Shown here piece by piece: positions 35,732-44,516 of a stretch of 64,000 nucleotides of DNA. The translations under genes and the position numbers were made by a program. Where the stretch lies: NCBI GenBank assembly GCA_964486685.1, contig CAZAOE010000002.1:1-64000 (forward strand). Direction: 5' to 3'. The stretch comes from JAIOTH01 sp964486685 (GTDB taxonomy: Bacteria; Patescibacteriota; Patescibacteriia; UBA1558; S5-K13). Each line of letters starts with the position of its first letter. Position 1 is the first letter of the stretch. Below the pieces are notes generated by a model that had not been told where the DNA came from, searched no databases, and saw only the letters and a list, made by a program, of their open reading frames with translations.

Positions 35732-36214
35732 TTATATTCTTTGATTTATTAGCGCGACTACTGTATCGTCGTGTATAAATCTACTAATTTCCAATAATTC
35801 GTGTCTCATAAAAAGCTCTGTTTTTATGGCAATTTTAGCGACGGTAGTCAGTGCGGTGTCTTTTATAATTTTTATCATTTTTTTCTTCGGTACAAGTTTT
35901 GTTTCAATGGCAGCTTCGAACATGCCGTTTGTGCTTATTTTCTTTTTCCGATATTCTACACATATTTTTAGCATGAATTCATGTGGTATTTTTCTAGTTT
36001 TAAAAATCATACACCAACAATAAGTATTTTCAAATTGATTTCCTAATTCAATAAGCTTTTTAGTATTAAGCTTGTCGAGTTGAATGAGCTCTATTATTTT
36101 TTTATAGACACTATTGTCCTTAACTTCTATTGCTATTGCAATTTTTTCCTCTAAAGAAATATCCATTTCCGCCATTAATTTTTTCGCTGTTGATACTGGC
36201 AATGTGTTATTCAT
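35732..36214 (-). CDS. Helical protein of unknown function
   Basis: 160 residues, probably all alpha-helical, with no membrane segment. Short repeating helix pairs (KKIIELIQLDKLNTKKLIELG, KKKMIKIIKDTALTTVAKIAI) hint at a HEAT- or ARM-like solenoid, but I do not recognise the family. It is flanked by a terminator on its 3' side and by a GGTGAGGG-type hairpin (about 36239-36258) before the start, so it is a single-gene unit. Its T-poor, ACG/GCG-containing codons look slightly less AT-biased than those of its neighbours, which could mean recent arrival; this is only an impression. Confidence 0.5.
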   Translation of the reverse strand: MNNTLPVSTAKKLMAEMDISLEEKIAIAIEVKDNSVYKKIIELIQLDKLNTKKLIELGNQFENTYCWCMIFKTRKIPHEFMLKICVEYRKKKISTNGMFEAAIETKLVPKKKMIKIIKDTALTTVAKIAIKTELFMRHELLEISRFIHDDTVVALINQRI

Positions 36215-36322
36215 TATACCTCCACATATTTTTTATCCACTCACCCTTTTTCAAAAAGGTGAGGGATTTATTTTTAATAAGATAGCTTACAACTTAGGAG
36301 GAAATTTGTCAATAGGTTGTAA

Positions 36323-36350
36323 ATAAAAAAGAACTAAATATTTTAGTTCC
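36323..36350 (-). terminator. Terminator on the minus strand (guaB direction)
   Basis: On the minus strand GAACTAAAA / TTTAGTTC (36349-36331) is followed by TTTTTTATTT. It lies ~200 bp beyond guaB. The 36351-36555 space otherwise holds a palindrome AGAGGATTTT / AAAATCCCCTCT (36429-36454) and no gene. Confidence 0.7.
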
Positions 36351-36555
36351 TCGGTTATTATTAGATTTTTTAATAATGAAGCATTAACTAATGTGAATAA
36401 AGTATGGATGGTGACAGGGGATAAAGTAAGAGGATTTTATAGAAAATCCCCTCTGTCCCCTTTTGTCCTTCGTTAAACTTAGGACTACGGAGGATCTCCT
36501 CTGATTTTATAATGTATCTTTTTGGTGAGAGCACTTTTTATTTAAAAATATTGCT

Positions 36556-37644
36556 TTATAGGAAGTCGCCCCGATAGTTGGGGGCTTTTTTAATTGATTG
36601 GAGATTATGAGGATGACTTTCCCGAAGGCCAGCATTAGAAATTTTAATAAATTCAGCTTTTTGGGCTAACTCTTTAATATCTTTAGCACCACAATAACCC
36701 AGACCTTGTTTTAGTCCACCAATTAGTTGATAGATTATTTTATCTACTGATCCTTTATAGTTAACATAAGAAACCACTCCCTCAGCAATCATTTCATTAT
36801 CAGATTTTTTATCAGCTTGTAAATATCTATCTCTAGAACCCATTTTCATAGCATCAATTGATCCCATGCCACGATAAATTTTCATTTTTTCTCCATTTAC
36901 TTTTATTATTTTACCAGGTGACTCATCTGTGCCAGCTAAAAGTCCACCCATCATTACGGCTGAAGCACCAATTGCTAGAGCTTTAACAACGTCTCCAGAA
37001 TATCTAATGCCACCATCAGCAATAATTGGAGTTTTAGTTTTCTGAGCAGCTTGAACAGCATCCATGACAGCAGTTAATTGAGGAACTCCAATTCCAGCTA
37101 TAATTCTAGTAGTACAAATTGATCCTGGTCCAACTCCAACTTTGACAACATCAGCCCCAGCTTTAATTAAGTCTAAAGTTGCTTGAGCAGTAGCTATATT
37201 GCCACCAACTAAAACACATTTTTTTCCTATTTTCTTTTTTAAAATTTTGATAGTCTCTGCTACTTTAAAATAATGACCGTGAGCAACATCAATAACAATT
37301 AAATCTGCGCCAGCTTTAGCTAAGGCCTTGGCTCTGAGAATAGATTTTTCACCGACAGAAGTAGCAGCTCCACATAATAAATTTAGCTTCTTAACTTTTT
37401 TAACCTCTGCTACTTGTTGGTCAATGGTCATGTTTTTATGAATAATGCCTAATCCGCCAGCTTGAGCTAGAACAATAGCCATTTGGGATTCAGTAACAGT
37501 ATCCATAGCTGCAGAAATTAAAGGAATTTCCAATTTAATCTTAGAAGTTAATTCAGTCCTAGTATTTACTTTTTCTGGCGGATTAAAAGATTTTTGAGGA
37601 ATTAATAAAACATCATCAAAAGTTAAAGATTCTCTTATTTTCAT
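36556..37644 (-). CDS. guaB: IMP dehydrogenase without CBS domains
   Basis: 362 residues from the ATG at 37644. The frame opens 7 codons earlier (37665), but those codons are part of an ATACTAAT-type repeat. The catalytic barrel is complete: TFDDVLLIPQKS, SAAMDTVTES, the flap Cys in GVGPGSICTTR, ADGGIRYSGDVVKALAIGA and MGSIDAM. The enzyme oxidises IMP to XMP with NAD+. Usual IMPDH is ~490 residues because a pair of CBS domains sits between the first barrel strands. Here HKNMTIDQQVAEVKKVKK runs straight into LLCGAATSV, so the regulatory pair is absent. It works with guaA at the far end of the window. Confidence 0.95.
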   Translation of the reverse strand: MKIRESLTFDDVLLIPQKSFNPPEKVNTRTELTSKIKLEIPLISAAMDTVTESQMAIVLAQAGGLGIIHKNMTIDQQVAEVKKVKKLNLLCGAATSVGEKSILRAKALAKAGADLIVIDVAHGHYFKVAETIKILKKKIGKKCVLVGGNIATAQATLDLIKAGADVVKVGVGPGSICTTRIIAGIGVPQLTAVMDAVQAAQKTKTPIIADGGIRYSGDVVKALAIGASAVMMGGLLAGTDESPGKIIKVNGEKMKIYRGMGSIDAMKMGSRDRYLQADKKSDNEMIAEGVVSYVNYKGSVDKIIYQLIGGLKQGLGYCGAKDIKELAQKAEFIKISNAGLRESHPHNLQSIKKAPNYRGDFL

Positions 37645-37725
37645 GATACTAATACTCGATGCCAATATACCAATGGTACTAATAATACTAATATTAATAC
37701 TAATGACATATTAGATCGCGTTTGT
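37645..37725. repeat. ATACTAAT-type imperfect palindrome upstream of guaB
   Basis: Contains GATGCCAATATACC and alternating ACTAATAATACTAATATT words like those at 14143-14273 and 51286-51470. It covers the codons upstream of the likely guaB start. Confidence 0.55.
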
Positions 37726-37759
37726 TATTTAATTATGAGTGAATTATAATTTATTTTAT

Positions 37760-38314
37760 CTATTTTAACAAATATCCTTTATTTTTAAGCCACTTCCTGT
37801 GTTTTTTATAATCAGGCATAATCTGGGCAACTTCATTCCAAAAATTTTGTGAGTGATTTTTATATTTAATATGGCAGAGTTCATGCACAACAACATAATT
37901 AATTATTTCATTTGGTGCTAAGGCCAAACGCAAAGGGAAGTTTAAATTATTTTGAACACTGCAAGAGCCCCAGCGTTTTTGGGCAGAGGTAATTTTAATT
38001 TTTTGATATTTAAGTTTTAAAATAGCAGCATAATGTTGGACACGAGGTTTTAAAATTTGCTCGGCCTGGTTTTTAGAAATTTGTCTTTTAGATGGCAAAG
38101 ATTTGATTTCTAAATTTCTAGTTTGGATTAATTTTTGTTTTTTAGTAATCCAATTTTGTTTTTTCTGGATAAATTTTTTAATTAAAAAAAGAGGCATTAA
38201 TCTTGGTGCTCGAATAATTAAGTTGGCTTGAGAATCAATTTCTAAAGCCAGAGTTTTACGTTTTGAACGGATAATTTCAAAATTATTATTATTTTTCATT
38301 TTAAACTTGCTCAA
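37760..38314 (-). CDS. YgjP/DUF45 family zinc metallopeptidase
   Basis: 184 residues. The zinc site is VVHELCHIKYKNHSQNFW: HExxH with the third ligand His a few residues later, as in the DUF45 (SprT/WLM-like) family. Ahead of it is the KRWGSCSVQNNLNFPLRLALAP signature, and the N-terminal strand region (KRKTLALEIDSQANLIIRAP) is typical too. The protein is cytoplasmic. Substrates are unknown; in bacteria the genes are often beside restriction-type systems, but none is seen here. Confidence 0.9.
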   Translation of the reverse strand: MSKFKMKNNNNFEIIRSKRKTLALEIDSQANLIIRAPRLMPLFLIKKFIQKKQNWITKKQKLIQTRNLEIKSLPSKRQISKNQAEQILKPRVQHYAAILKLKYQKIKITSAQKRWGSCSVQNNLNFPLRLALAPNEIINYVVVHELCHIKYKNHSQNFWNEVAQIMPDYKKHRKWLKNKGYLLK

Positions 38315-38415
38315 TTTACAATTACCAATTTAAAATTTTCATTTCACCCTATTAAATAATATCATAAAGTGATAATTTAACAGGGTTAATAATCAATATA
38401 TCAATTTGAAAGTTG

Positions 38416-38448
38416 TTCACCCTGAACCAGTTATCGGTTCAGGGTAAA
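38416..38448. repeat. TTCACCC...GGGTAAA palindrome
   Basis: Stem CCTGAACC / GGTTCAGG with loop AGTTATC, the inverse of the tandem copies at 6537-6620. The rest of the 38315-38599 spacer consists of GAAATTAG / CTAATTTC-like words with no gene. Confidence 0.75.
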
Positions 38449-38599
38449 GTCGAAAATCGAAAATAGTATTGAAATTAGAAAATAGAAATTAGTTAACGAT
38501 TTTCAAATTTCGAATTTCTAATATAATAACTAATTTCAAATTACTTACTGTAAATTGAAATATTAAAAATTAAATTTAAATTGAAAATTGAAAATTTGT

Positions 38600-39787
38600 T
38601 TATTCAATTATGACCCCAGTGCCAATATTGGCCCACCAATAAAGATATTCCATATTATCATAGGAAACATTAATACAGCCGTGGCTCATGGGCTGACCAA
38701 AATTATTATGCCAGTAGGCGCCATGAATATAAAAACGATATTGGCCGGTATGAAAATGAAGATTCCATTTAGTATCTGGATAATCAAAATCATATCCAGG
38801 CCCACCATATCTTTTTATATCTTCTTTTCCAAGAATTTCAAATTCGCCAACAGGAGTATTCATTCCTTTTACACCGCTAGAAATAAGAAAGCTATCAATT
38901 AATTTATCATCAAAATAATATTTTAATTTTTGTTCTGTTAAATTAATGCTAATTAACTTTTCAGATTTAGCACCAGGATTGGCATTTAAAGGATTATAAC
39001 TGGCGGCAACCTCGGTACCGTCCAAATATAAGTCACCATCAGAGTCAGGATTCATTAAATTAGTACCTATTTTTAATTCAAAAAAATCATTTAAATAATC
39101 TTGATCGCTGTCAACTTGAATTAGTTTTTTATTGGCCTGGTGGGGAGAATTATTATTTTGAATTTCTTGGCCATCATCAAAGCCATCAACATCAGTGTCA
39201 GGATTATTTAGGTCAGTATAATAGAGATAGGACTCGTCATAATCGGATAAGCCATCTTTGTCCACGTCTTGGTTTTTAATTAAGGGGGTGGTAAATATTG
39301 AAGAATCTAATAAATTTTTTTCTATACTATTGATAGTTTGTCCCCAGGGGTAAGTTGAAATATCGGTTTCAATAGCATTTTCTGGATTAAATCCATTTGC
39401 AGTTAAAATTTCCATATTAGTAAAGACCCTTTTTTCTCCACTTTCTATATAAAAATAACCGGGACTATTTTTTTGTTTAACTAATGTTTGGTCTGGTAAA
39501 ATATAGTCCAAATTTTCATAAGTTTGGGGGCACAATTTTATTTCTCCGGCATATTCATATTGTTCTATTTCTTCCTCGGAGATGTTTTTTAAATAAGTAA
39601 AATCATTAAACCAAGAAAAATAAATTTTTTCATGAGGAAAAGAGTATTTTTGATTATCTTTGGAGATATAATAAACTGCCGAAGAATTTTCTGGGCTAAC
39701 TAATTCTCCAGTATAGTTTTTTTGAGCCAGAATAAAGAAAGGGCTTGATAGAAGAATGGTTAATATTGATAGTTTAATTTTTAACAT
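38600..39787 (-). CDS. Secreted L,D-transpeptidase with calcium-type Asp repeats
   Basis: 395 residues. The signal peptide is 1-21. Residues ~30-150 form a module also found at the end of the protein at 33800. Residues ~175-265 hold TSP3/EF-hand-like Asp repeats (DVDKDGLSDYDE, DTDVDGFDDGQE, DSDQDYLNDFFE, DSDGDLYLDGTE) likely to bind Ca2+. The C-terminal YkuD domain (about 275-395) has HGAYWHNNFGQPMSHGCINV, with the catalytic His and Cys of SHGC. The enzyme cross-links peptidoglycan (3-3 links) outside the cytoplasmic membrane. The promoter has its -10 only about 7 bp before the ATG, so the mRNA may be leaderless. Confidence 0.9.
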   Translation of the reverse strand: MLKIKLSILTILLSSPFFILAQKNYTGELVSPENSSAVYYISKDNQKYSFPHEKIYFSWFNDFTYLKNISEEEIEQYEYAGEIKLCPQTYENLDYILPDQTLVKQKNSPGYFYIESGEKRVFTNMEILTANGFNPENAIETDISTYPWGQTINSIEKNLLDSSIFTTPLIKNQDVDKDGLSDYDESYLYYTDLNNPDTDVDGFDDGQEIQNNNSPHQANKKLIQVDSDQDYLNDFFELKIGTNLMNPDSDGDLYLDGTEVAASYNPLNANPGAKSEKLISINLTEQKLKYYFDDKLIDSFLISSGVKGMNTPVGEFEILGKEDIKRYGGPGYDFDYPDTKWNLHFHTGQYRFYIHGAYWHNNFGQPMSHGCINVSYDNMEYLYWWANIGTGVIIE

Positions 39788-39793
39788 ATATTT

Positions 39794-39802
39794 ATTATAA
39801 CA
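39794..39802 (-). promoter_or_regulatory. Extended -10 promoter of the L,D-transpeptidase gene
   Basis: On the minus strand TGTTATAAT ends at 39794, 7 bp from the ATG at 39787. The start of transcription would be at or next to the start codon. Confidence 0.6.
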
Positions 39803-39848
39803 TAATAGTAAATAAGTAATGGAGAAAATTTGTAAATCTTATTCTTTA

Positions 39849-39857
39849 TGCTATAAT
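39849..39857 (+). promoter_or_regulatory. Extended -10 promoter of the purine gene cluster
   Basis: TGCTATAAT at 39849-39857. Transcription should begin near 39861-39864, so the message starts with the hairpin described next. Confidence 0.65.
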
Positions 39858-39859
39858 TT

Positions 39860-39906
39860 AGTCGGTTTACCTAGGCACCTAGTGTTAAAGTGCTGGGTTT
39901 ACGACT
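39860..39906 (+). promoter_or_regulatory. Symmetric hairpin at the 5' end of the folD-pur message, candidate cis-regulatory RNA
   Basis: AGTCG (39860-39864) pairs with CGACT (39902-39906). A symmetric internal loop GTTTA / GTTTA follows, then CC/GG and GGCAC / GTGCT around an 11-nt loop. It ends 32 nt before the folD ATG. It is not a ZTP riboswitch (no CCGCCTGGGC) and not a purine riboswitch by its loops. Confidence 0.4.
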
Positions 39907-39938
39907 TATAAACAGATTTAAATAATAATTTTAGAGCA

Positions 39939-40769
39939 ATGATAGTAGATGGAAAAAAAATTGCTGAGAAAATATTTACTAGACTTCAAGGCGAAGTTAG
40001 TGTTTTAAAGCAGCAAGGTATTAGCCCCAAATTAGGGGTTTTTTTAATTGGCAATGATCGGCCCTCTCATACTTATGTTGAAAAAAAAGGTGAAGCCTGT
40101 AAACAAATTGGGGTAGATTTTTTATTAAAAAAGTATGAAGAAGGTATTACTGAAGAAGAATTAATAAAAGAAATTAAAGAAACGCAAGAAAATGAGAATT
40201 TAACAGGATTAATTGTGCAATTGCCCTTACCAAAACATATTCATACTGGTCGGGTTATTAAGCATATCAATCCAGAAATCGATGTTGATTGTTTAACAGA
40301 GATTAATTTAGGAAAATTAGTTGTAGGTAATTATTGCATTGAGCCACCAACTCCGGGAGCAATTTTAGAAATTTTAAAACATCATGGCGTTGAGTTAAAA
40401 GGAAAAGATGTAGTTTTAATGGGCATGGGAACTTTGATTGGTCGACCTTTGGCTAATTTATTATTTCATATGAAAGCAACAGTAATAACTTGTAATAGTG
40501 CTACTAAAAATCCAGCAGAGTTTACTAAAAAAGCGGATATTATAATTTCGGGAGTAGGTAAACACAATTTAATTACGGGGGACATGATTAAAAAAGGCGC
40601 TGTAGTAATTGATGCTGGAGTTTGTTTTGTAGATGGAAAAATGTATGGAGATGTTAATTTTGATGAAGTGAAAGAAAAGGCAAGTTTGATTACTCCAACT
40701 CCAGGTGGAGTAGGACCGTTAACAGTAGCTAAATTAATAGAAAATACAATAAAATGTGCTAGAAAATAG
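39939..40769 (+). CDS. folD: Methylenetetrahydrofolate dehydrogenase/cyclohydrolase
   Basis: 276 residues, normal FolD length. The catalytic Lys lies in SHTYVEKKGEAC (Y-x3-K), followed by GLIVQLPLPKHI, EPPTPGAILEIL, the NADP site GMGTLIGRPLANLL and TPTPGGVGPLTVAKL. The motif usually written CHSxT is CNSAT here. The enzyme makes 10-formyl-THF, the one-carbon donor used by PurN and PurH, which explains its place at the head of the purine cluster. It is the first gene of the run, with a promoter and hairpin leader just upstream. Confidence 0.95.
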   Translation: MIVDGKKIAEKIFTRLQGEVSVLKQQGISPKLGVFLIGNDRPSHTYVEKKGEACKQIGVDFLLKKYEEGITEEELIKEIKETQENENLTGLIVQLPLPKHIHTGRVIKHINPEIDVDCLTEINLGKLVVGNYCIEPPTPGAILEILKHHGVELKGKDVVLMGMGTLIGRPLANLLFHMKATVITCNSATKNPAEFTKKADIIISGVGKHNLITGDMIKKGAVVIDAGVCFVDGKMYGDVNFDEVKEKASLITPTPGGVGPLTVAKLIENTIKCARK

Positions 40770-40799
40770 ATTAAAGATTTAAGATTAAAGATTAGAAAA

Positions 40800-42125
40800 A
40801 TGAATACTAAAAATAAGGATTGGCAGACAATTGTGATTGTGGGAGCTCAATGGGGAGACGAAGGTAAGGGTAAAATTACAGATTATTTTGCTCGTCAGGT
40901 TGATTATATAGTGCGGTTTCAGGGTGGAAATAATGCGGGGCATACTATTAAAGTTGATGATGAGATATTTAAATTACATTTACTTCCCTCGGGTGTACTT
41001 TATAAAGATAAAAAAATTGTGATTGGTAATGGCTTGGTGGTTAATCCGAAAGTACTTTTAAAAGAATTAGCAGAATTAAAAAAAAGGGGCAAAGAAGTTA
41101 ATTTAATTTTGAGCGATCGGGCTCATATTATTTTTCCCTATCATATTTTAATGGATGGCATAATTGATAAAGCTAAAAAAGAATTAGCTTCTGGTTCCAC
41201 TAAGAGAGGAATTGGCCCTTGTTACTCTGATAAAATTAATCGTTTAGGTATTAGAGTAGCTGATTTAATGAATCCCAAAATTTTTAAAGAAAAATTTGCT
41301 CAGGCTTTTAAATATAATTATGATATTTTAACTAAAGTATATAATATTGATCCGCAAGCATTAGATCAAGAACAAATTTTTAAAGATTATTCAGAATATG
41401 CTGAACAGTTAAGACAATATGTGGGTGATGTTTCTTTAGAATTAAATCAGGCCATTGATCGAGGTCAGAAAATTTTATTTGAGGGAGCTCAGGGGGTTTC
41501 TTTAGGAATAGATCATGGAGTTTATCCGCATGGAACTTCTTCTAATACTGTGGCTGGGGGAGCTTGTACCGGTGCGGGAATAGGCCCTAATAAAATAGAT
41601 AAAATAGTGGGAATAGTAAAAGCTTATTTATCACGAGTGGGAAATGGTCCAGTGCCTAGTGAAGATTTAACCAAAGCTGGCGATGATTTACGGGAAAGAG
41701 GTGTGGAATATGGCACTACTACTGGCCGACCACGAAGATGTGGTTGGTTAGATTTAGTACAGTTAAAATATTCAGTACGAGTTTGTGGAATGACTTCTTT
41801 AGCAATTACTAAATTAGATATTTTAGGGGGTATTAAAAAGATTCCAATTTGTGTAAAATATAAATACCAAAATATATATTTAGAAGAAGTACCAGCTGAT
41901 TTAGGAGTATTTAACAAATGCGAACCAGTTTATGAGTACATGGACGGTTGGAATGATTTATCTCGAGAGGAACTAGAAAGAATTGTGGAGCAAGGTTATG
42001 ATGCTTTGCCAGAGAATATGAAAAAGTATTTAGATAAAATAGAATCAACAGTAGGAGTGCCAATTGAATTAATTTCTTTTGGGCCAGAAAGAAAAATGAC
42101 GATTAATTTAGTTAGTAGTGAGTAG
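40800..42125 (+). CDS. purA: Adenylosuccinate synthetase
   Basis: 441 residues. The GTP-binding P-loop reads GAQWGDEGKGK (catalytic Asp), followed by RFQGGNNAGHTI (catalytic His), GPCYSDKINRLGIRV, GAQGVSLGIDHGVYPHGTSSN and TTTGRPRRCGWLD. It joins IMP and aspartate with GTP, the first step from IMP to AMP; PurB at 48412 finishes the conversion. It lies 30 bp after folD on the same strand. All catalytic motifs are present. Confidence 0.97.
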   Translation: MNTKNKDWQTIVIVGAQWGDEGKGKITDYFARQVDYIVRFQGGNNAGHTIKVDDEIFKLHLLPSGVLYKDKKIVIGNGLVVNPKVLLKELAELKKRGKEVNLILSDRAHIIFPYHILMDGIIDKAKKELASGSTKRGIGPCYSDKINRLGIRVADLMNPKIFKEKFAQAFKYNYDILTKVYNIDPQALDQEQIFKDYSEYAEQLRQYVGDVSLELNQAIDRGQKILFEGAQGVSLGIDHGVYPHGTSSNTVAGGACTGAGIGPNKIDKIVGIVKAYLSRVGNGPVPSEDLTKAGDDLRERGVEYGTTTGRPRRCGWLDLVQLKYSVRVCGMTSLAITKLDILGGIKKIPICVKYKYQNIYLEEVPADLGVFNKCEPVYEYMDGWNDLSREELERIVEQGYDALPENMKKYLDKIESTVGVPIELISFGPERKMTINLVSSE

Positions 42126-42173
42126 TTAATAGTTTGTAGGGAATTCAACTTTTTAAATAAATAATAATTAAGT

Positions 42174-44516
42174 ATGAAGGTTACTCAAGAAAATTTAGAT
42201 AAATATAAGATTGCTTTAACTTTAGATGAAGCGATAAAACTGCGAGACGAAATTTTAAAAAGGGAACCAACCTTAACTGAGCTGGTTGCTTTTGGAATTG
42301 AGGGCAGTGAACATTGTTCATATAAGAGTAGTCGAGATTATTTAAAACTTTTACCAACTGATGCCCCCAATGTAATTTTAGGTCCCAAAGAAGATGCTGG
42401 CATTATTAGAATAGCTAAAGGTTGGGGAGTAGTAATGGCCCATGAATCTCATAACCATCCCTCCCAAGTGGTTCCTTATGAAGGAGCAGCTACGGGAATT
42501 GGTGGTATTGTCCGAGATGTCCTCTGTATGGGAGCCAAAGTAATTGCGGTTTTAGATGGTTTAAGATTTGGAGACATTAAAAGAAATCATTCTCAGTGGA
42601 TTCACTCTGGAGTAGTTTCGGGAATTTGTGGTTATGGAAACCCAATCGGAGTAGCTAATATTGCTGGCGACCTTTATTATAATAAATCTTATAATGATAA
42701 TTGTTTAGTAAATGTTGGAGCCATGGGAATTATTAAAGAAGATGAAATTATTCATTCCTTTGCTCCGGAAAACTCCGAGGGCTATAATTATATTCTTTTA
42801 GGTAAGCCAACAGATAATAGTGGATTTGGCGGGGCTAGTTTTGCTAGTTTTGAATTGGATGAAAAAGACAAAGAATCAAACAAGGGAGCAGTCCAGGAAC
42901 CGAATGCTTTTTTAAAGAGACATTTATTAGAATCTACTTATGATTTATTTAAAATTTTAAAAGAAAAGAATTTATTAGACAAAATTGGTTTTAAAGATTT
43001 AGGTGCGGGAGGAATTTTATGCTCGACAGTAGAAATTGCTGATCATGCTGGTTATGGAGCCTTAATTGATTTAGATAAAGTTCATATTGGTATGGACAAT
43101 TTAGAGCCCTATGTTATGCTTTGTGCGGAAACTCAGGAAAGATTTATGTGGGTAGCCGATGATGAAGTTACAGAGTTAATTTTAAAACATTATAATGAAA
43201 AATGGGCCTTGCCAGAAGTTTCTCGAGGAGTGAAAGCTTCAGTAATTGGTAAGATTCAAAAGGGAAATTATCAAGTTAAGTATCAAGGAGAAATGATTTT
43301 AGATGCTAAGCCCAATGATGTAACTGAAGGATTGAAATATGATCGACCAGTACAAGAAATTAAATATAATTTAATTGAGCCAGATATTAAAGTAGAAAAC
43401 TATAATCAAGAATTGATCAGTTTATTAAAATCAGAAAATATTGCTAGTCGAAAATCAGTTTATGAAAAATATGATAAGCAAATTCAAGGCATAACTCACA
43501 TTGAATCTGGTGAGGCAGATGCTGGAGTAATGAAGCCATTAATTGACGAGAATATTAAGGTAGGAATTGCTTTTTCTATGGATGGCAATCCTCGTTATGG
43601 AGAAATATCTCCTTATTGGCAGGGAGCTAATGCAGTGGTTGAAGCGATGCGGAATGTAGCGGCAGTAGGGGCTATTCCTTGGGGATTAACTGATTGTTTA
43701 AATTATGGTAATCCAGAAAAACCAGAGCAAATGTGGCAATTTGCCGAAGGAGTACGCGGAGTTGCTGATGCTGCTAAAAATATTCATTTGAAAACCTATC
43801 CCGATTCAGCTACTCCTTTTGTTTCTGGAAATGTTAGTTTTTATAATCAATCTAAAAATCAGGCCATTGATCCTTCGACCGTAATTATTTGTTTAGGAAA
43901 ACTAGATGATTATGAACAAGCGATTACCATGGATATTAAAAAAGCAGATTCTAATATTTATTTAATTGGTTCCCGAAAAAATGAACTAGGTGCTTCTGAA
44001 TTTTATCATCTCCACGGGGAATTAGGGGCTAATGTTCCTCAACCAGATTTTGCAGAAGTAGAAAGAGAAATTTATGCCTTAACTGATTGTATAGAACAAG
44101 GTTTGGTTTTAGCGGCTCATGATATTTCCGAAGGTGGCTTGGCTGTAACTTTAGCAGAAATGATTATTAATAGTAAAAATAAACTTGGTTTAGAAATAGA
44201 TTTAGAAAATACTACTGAACTTGATTTAAATGCAATTCAAAAATTATTTTCTGAAACTGGTGGCTTTGTAATTGAAGTTGCTCCGGAACAAGATGAAAAA
44301 TTAAAAGAAGTATTTAAAAATAGAGGAGTAGAGCTTTACTCTCTAGGAAAGACAAATGAGAGCTATAAATTACAGATTAAAGATAAAAGCGAATCCTTCG
44401 GCTCCGCCCTTTCGACTTCGCTCAAGGGCTCTGCTCAGGACCTTCGGGAGATTATTAATTTAGCAGTTGATCAAATGCATGATGCTTGGTCAAATGCTTT
44501 AAGAGCAAAGTTATGA
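42174..44516 (+). CDS. purL: Phosphoribosylformylglycinamidine synthase subunit PurL, with C-terminal repeat insertion
   Basis: 780 residues, about 40 more than usual small PurL. Motifs are AFGIEGSEHCSYKSSRDYL, ESHNHPSQVVPYEGAATGIGGIVRDVLCMGA, DLGAGGILCSTVEIA and DISEGGLAVTLAEM. With PurQ and PurS it converts FGAR to FGAM using glutamine and ATP. Residues ~740-760 (SESFGSALSTSLKGSAQDL) are encoded by a GC-rich repeat (about 44390-44450) and look like an in-frame insertion near the C-terminus. The stop codon shares ATGA with the start of purM. Confidence 0.95.
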   Translation: MKVTQENLDKYKIALTLDEAIKLRDEILKREPTLTELVAFGIEGSEHCSYKSSRDYLKLLPTDAPNVILGPKEDAGIIRIAKGWGVVMAHESHNHPSQVVPYEGAATGIGGIVRDVLCMGAKVIAVLDGLRFGDIKRNHSQWIHSGVVSGICGYGNPIGVANIAGDLYYNKSYNDNCLVNVGAMGIIKEDEIIHSFAPENSEGYNYILLGKPTDNSGFGGASFASFELDEKDKESNKGAVQEPNAFLKRHLLESTYDLFKILKEKNLLDKIGFKDLGAGGILCSTVEIADHAGYGALIDLDKVHIGMDNLEPYVMLCAETQERFMWVADDEVTELILKHYNEKWALPEVSRGVKASVIGKIQKGNYQVKYQGEMILDAKPNDVTEGLKYDRPVQEIKYNLIEPDIKVENYNQELISLLKSENIASRKSVYEKYDKQIQGITHIESGEADAGVMKPLIDENIKVGIAFSMDGNPRYGEISPYWQGANAVVEAMRNVAAVGAIPWGLTDCLNYGNPEKPEQMWQFAEGVRGVADAAKNIHLKTYPDSATPFVSGNVSFYNQSKNQAIDPSTVIICLGKLDDYEQAITMDIKKADSNIYLIGSRKNELGASEFYHLHGELGANVPQPDFAEVEREIYALTDCIEQGLVLAAHDISEGGLAVTLAEMIINSKNKLGLEIDLENTTELDLNAIQKLFSETGGFVIEVAPEQDEKLKEVFKNRGVELYSLGKTNESYKLQIKDKSESFGSALSTSLKGSAQDLREIINLAVDQMHDAWSNALRAKL

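Noticed and set aside
39860..39906. ZTP (pfl) riboswitch in front of folD
   Set aside because: The location would be ideal, but the nearly invariant CCGCCTGGGC segment and the upstream GGGTCGTGACTGGCG-like part are absent.
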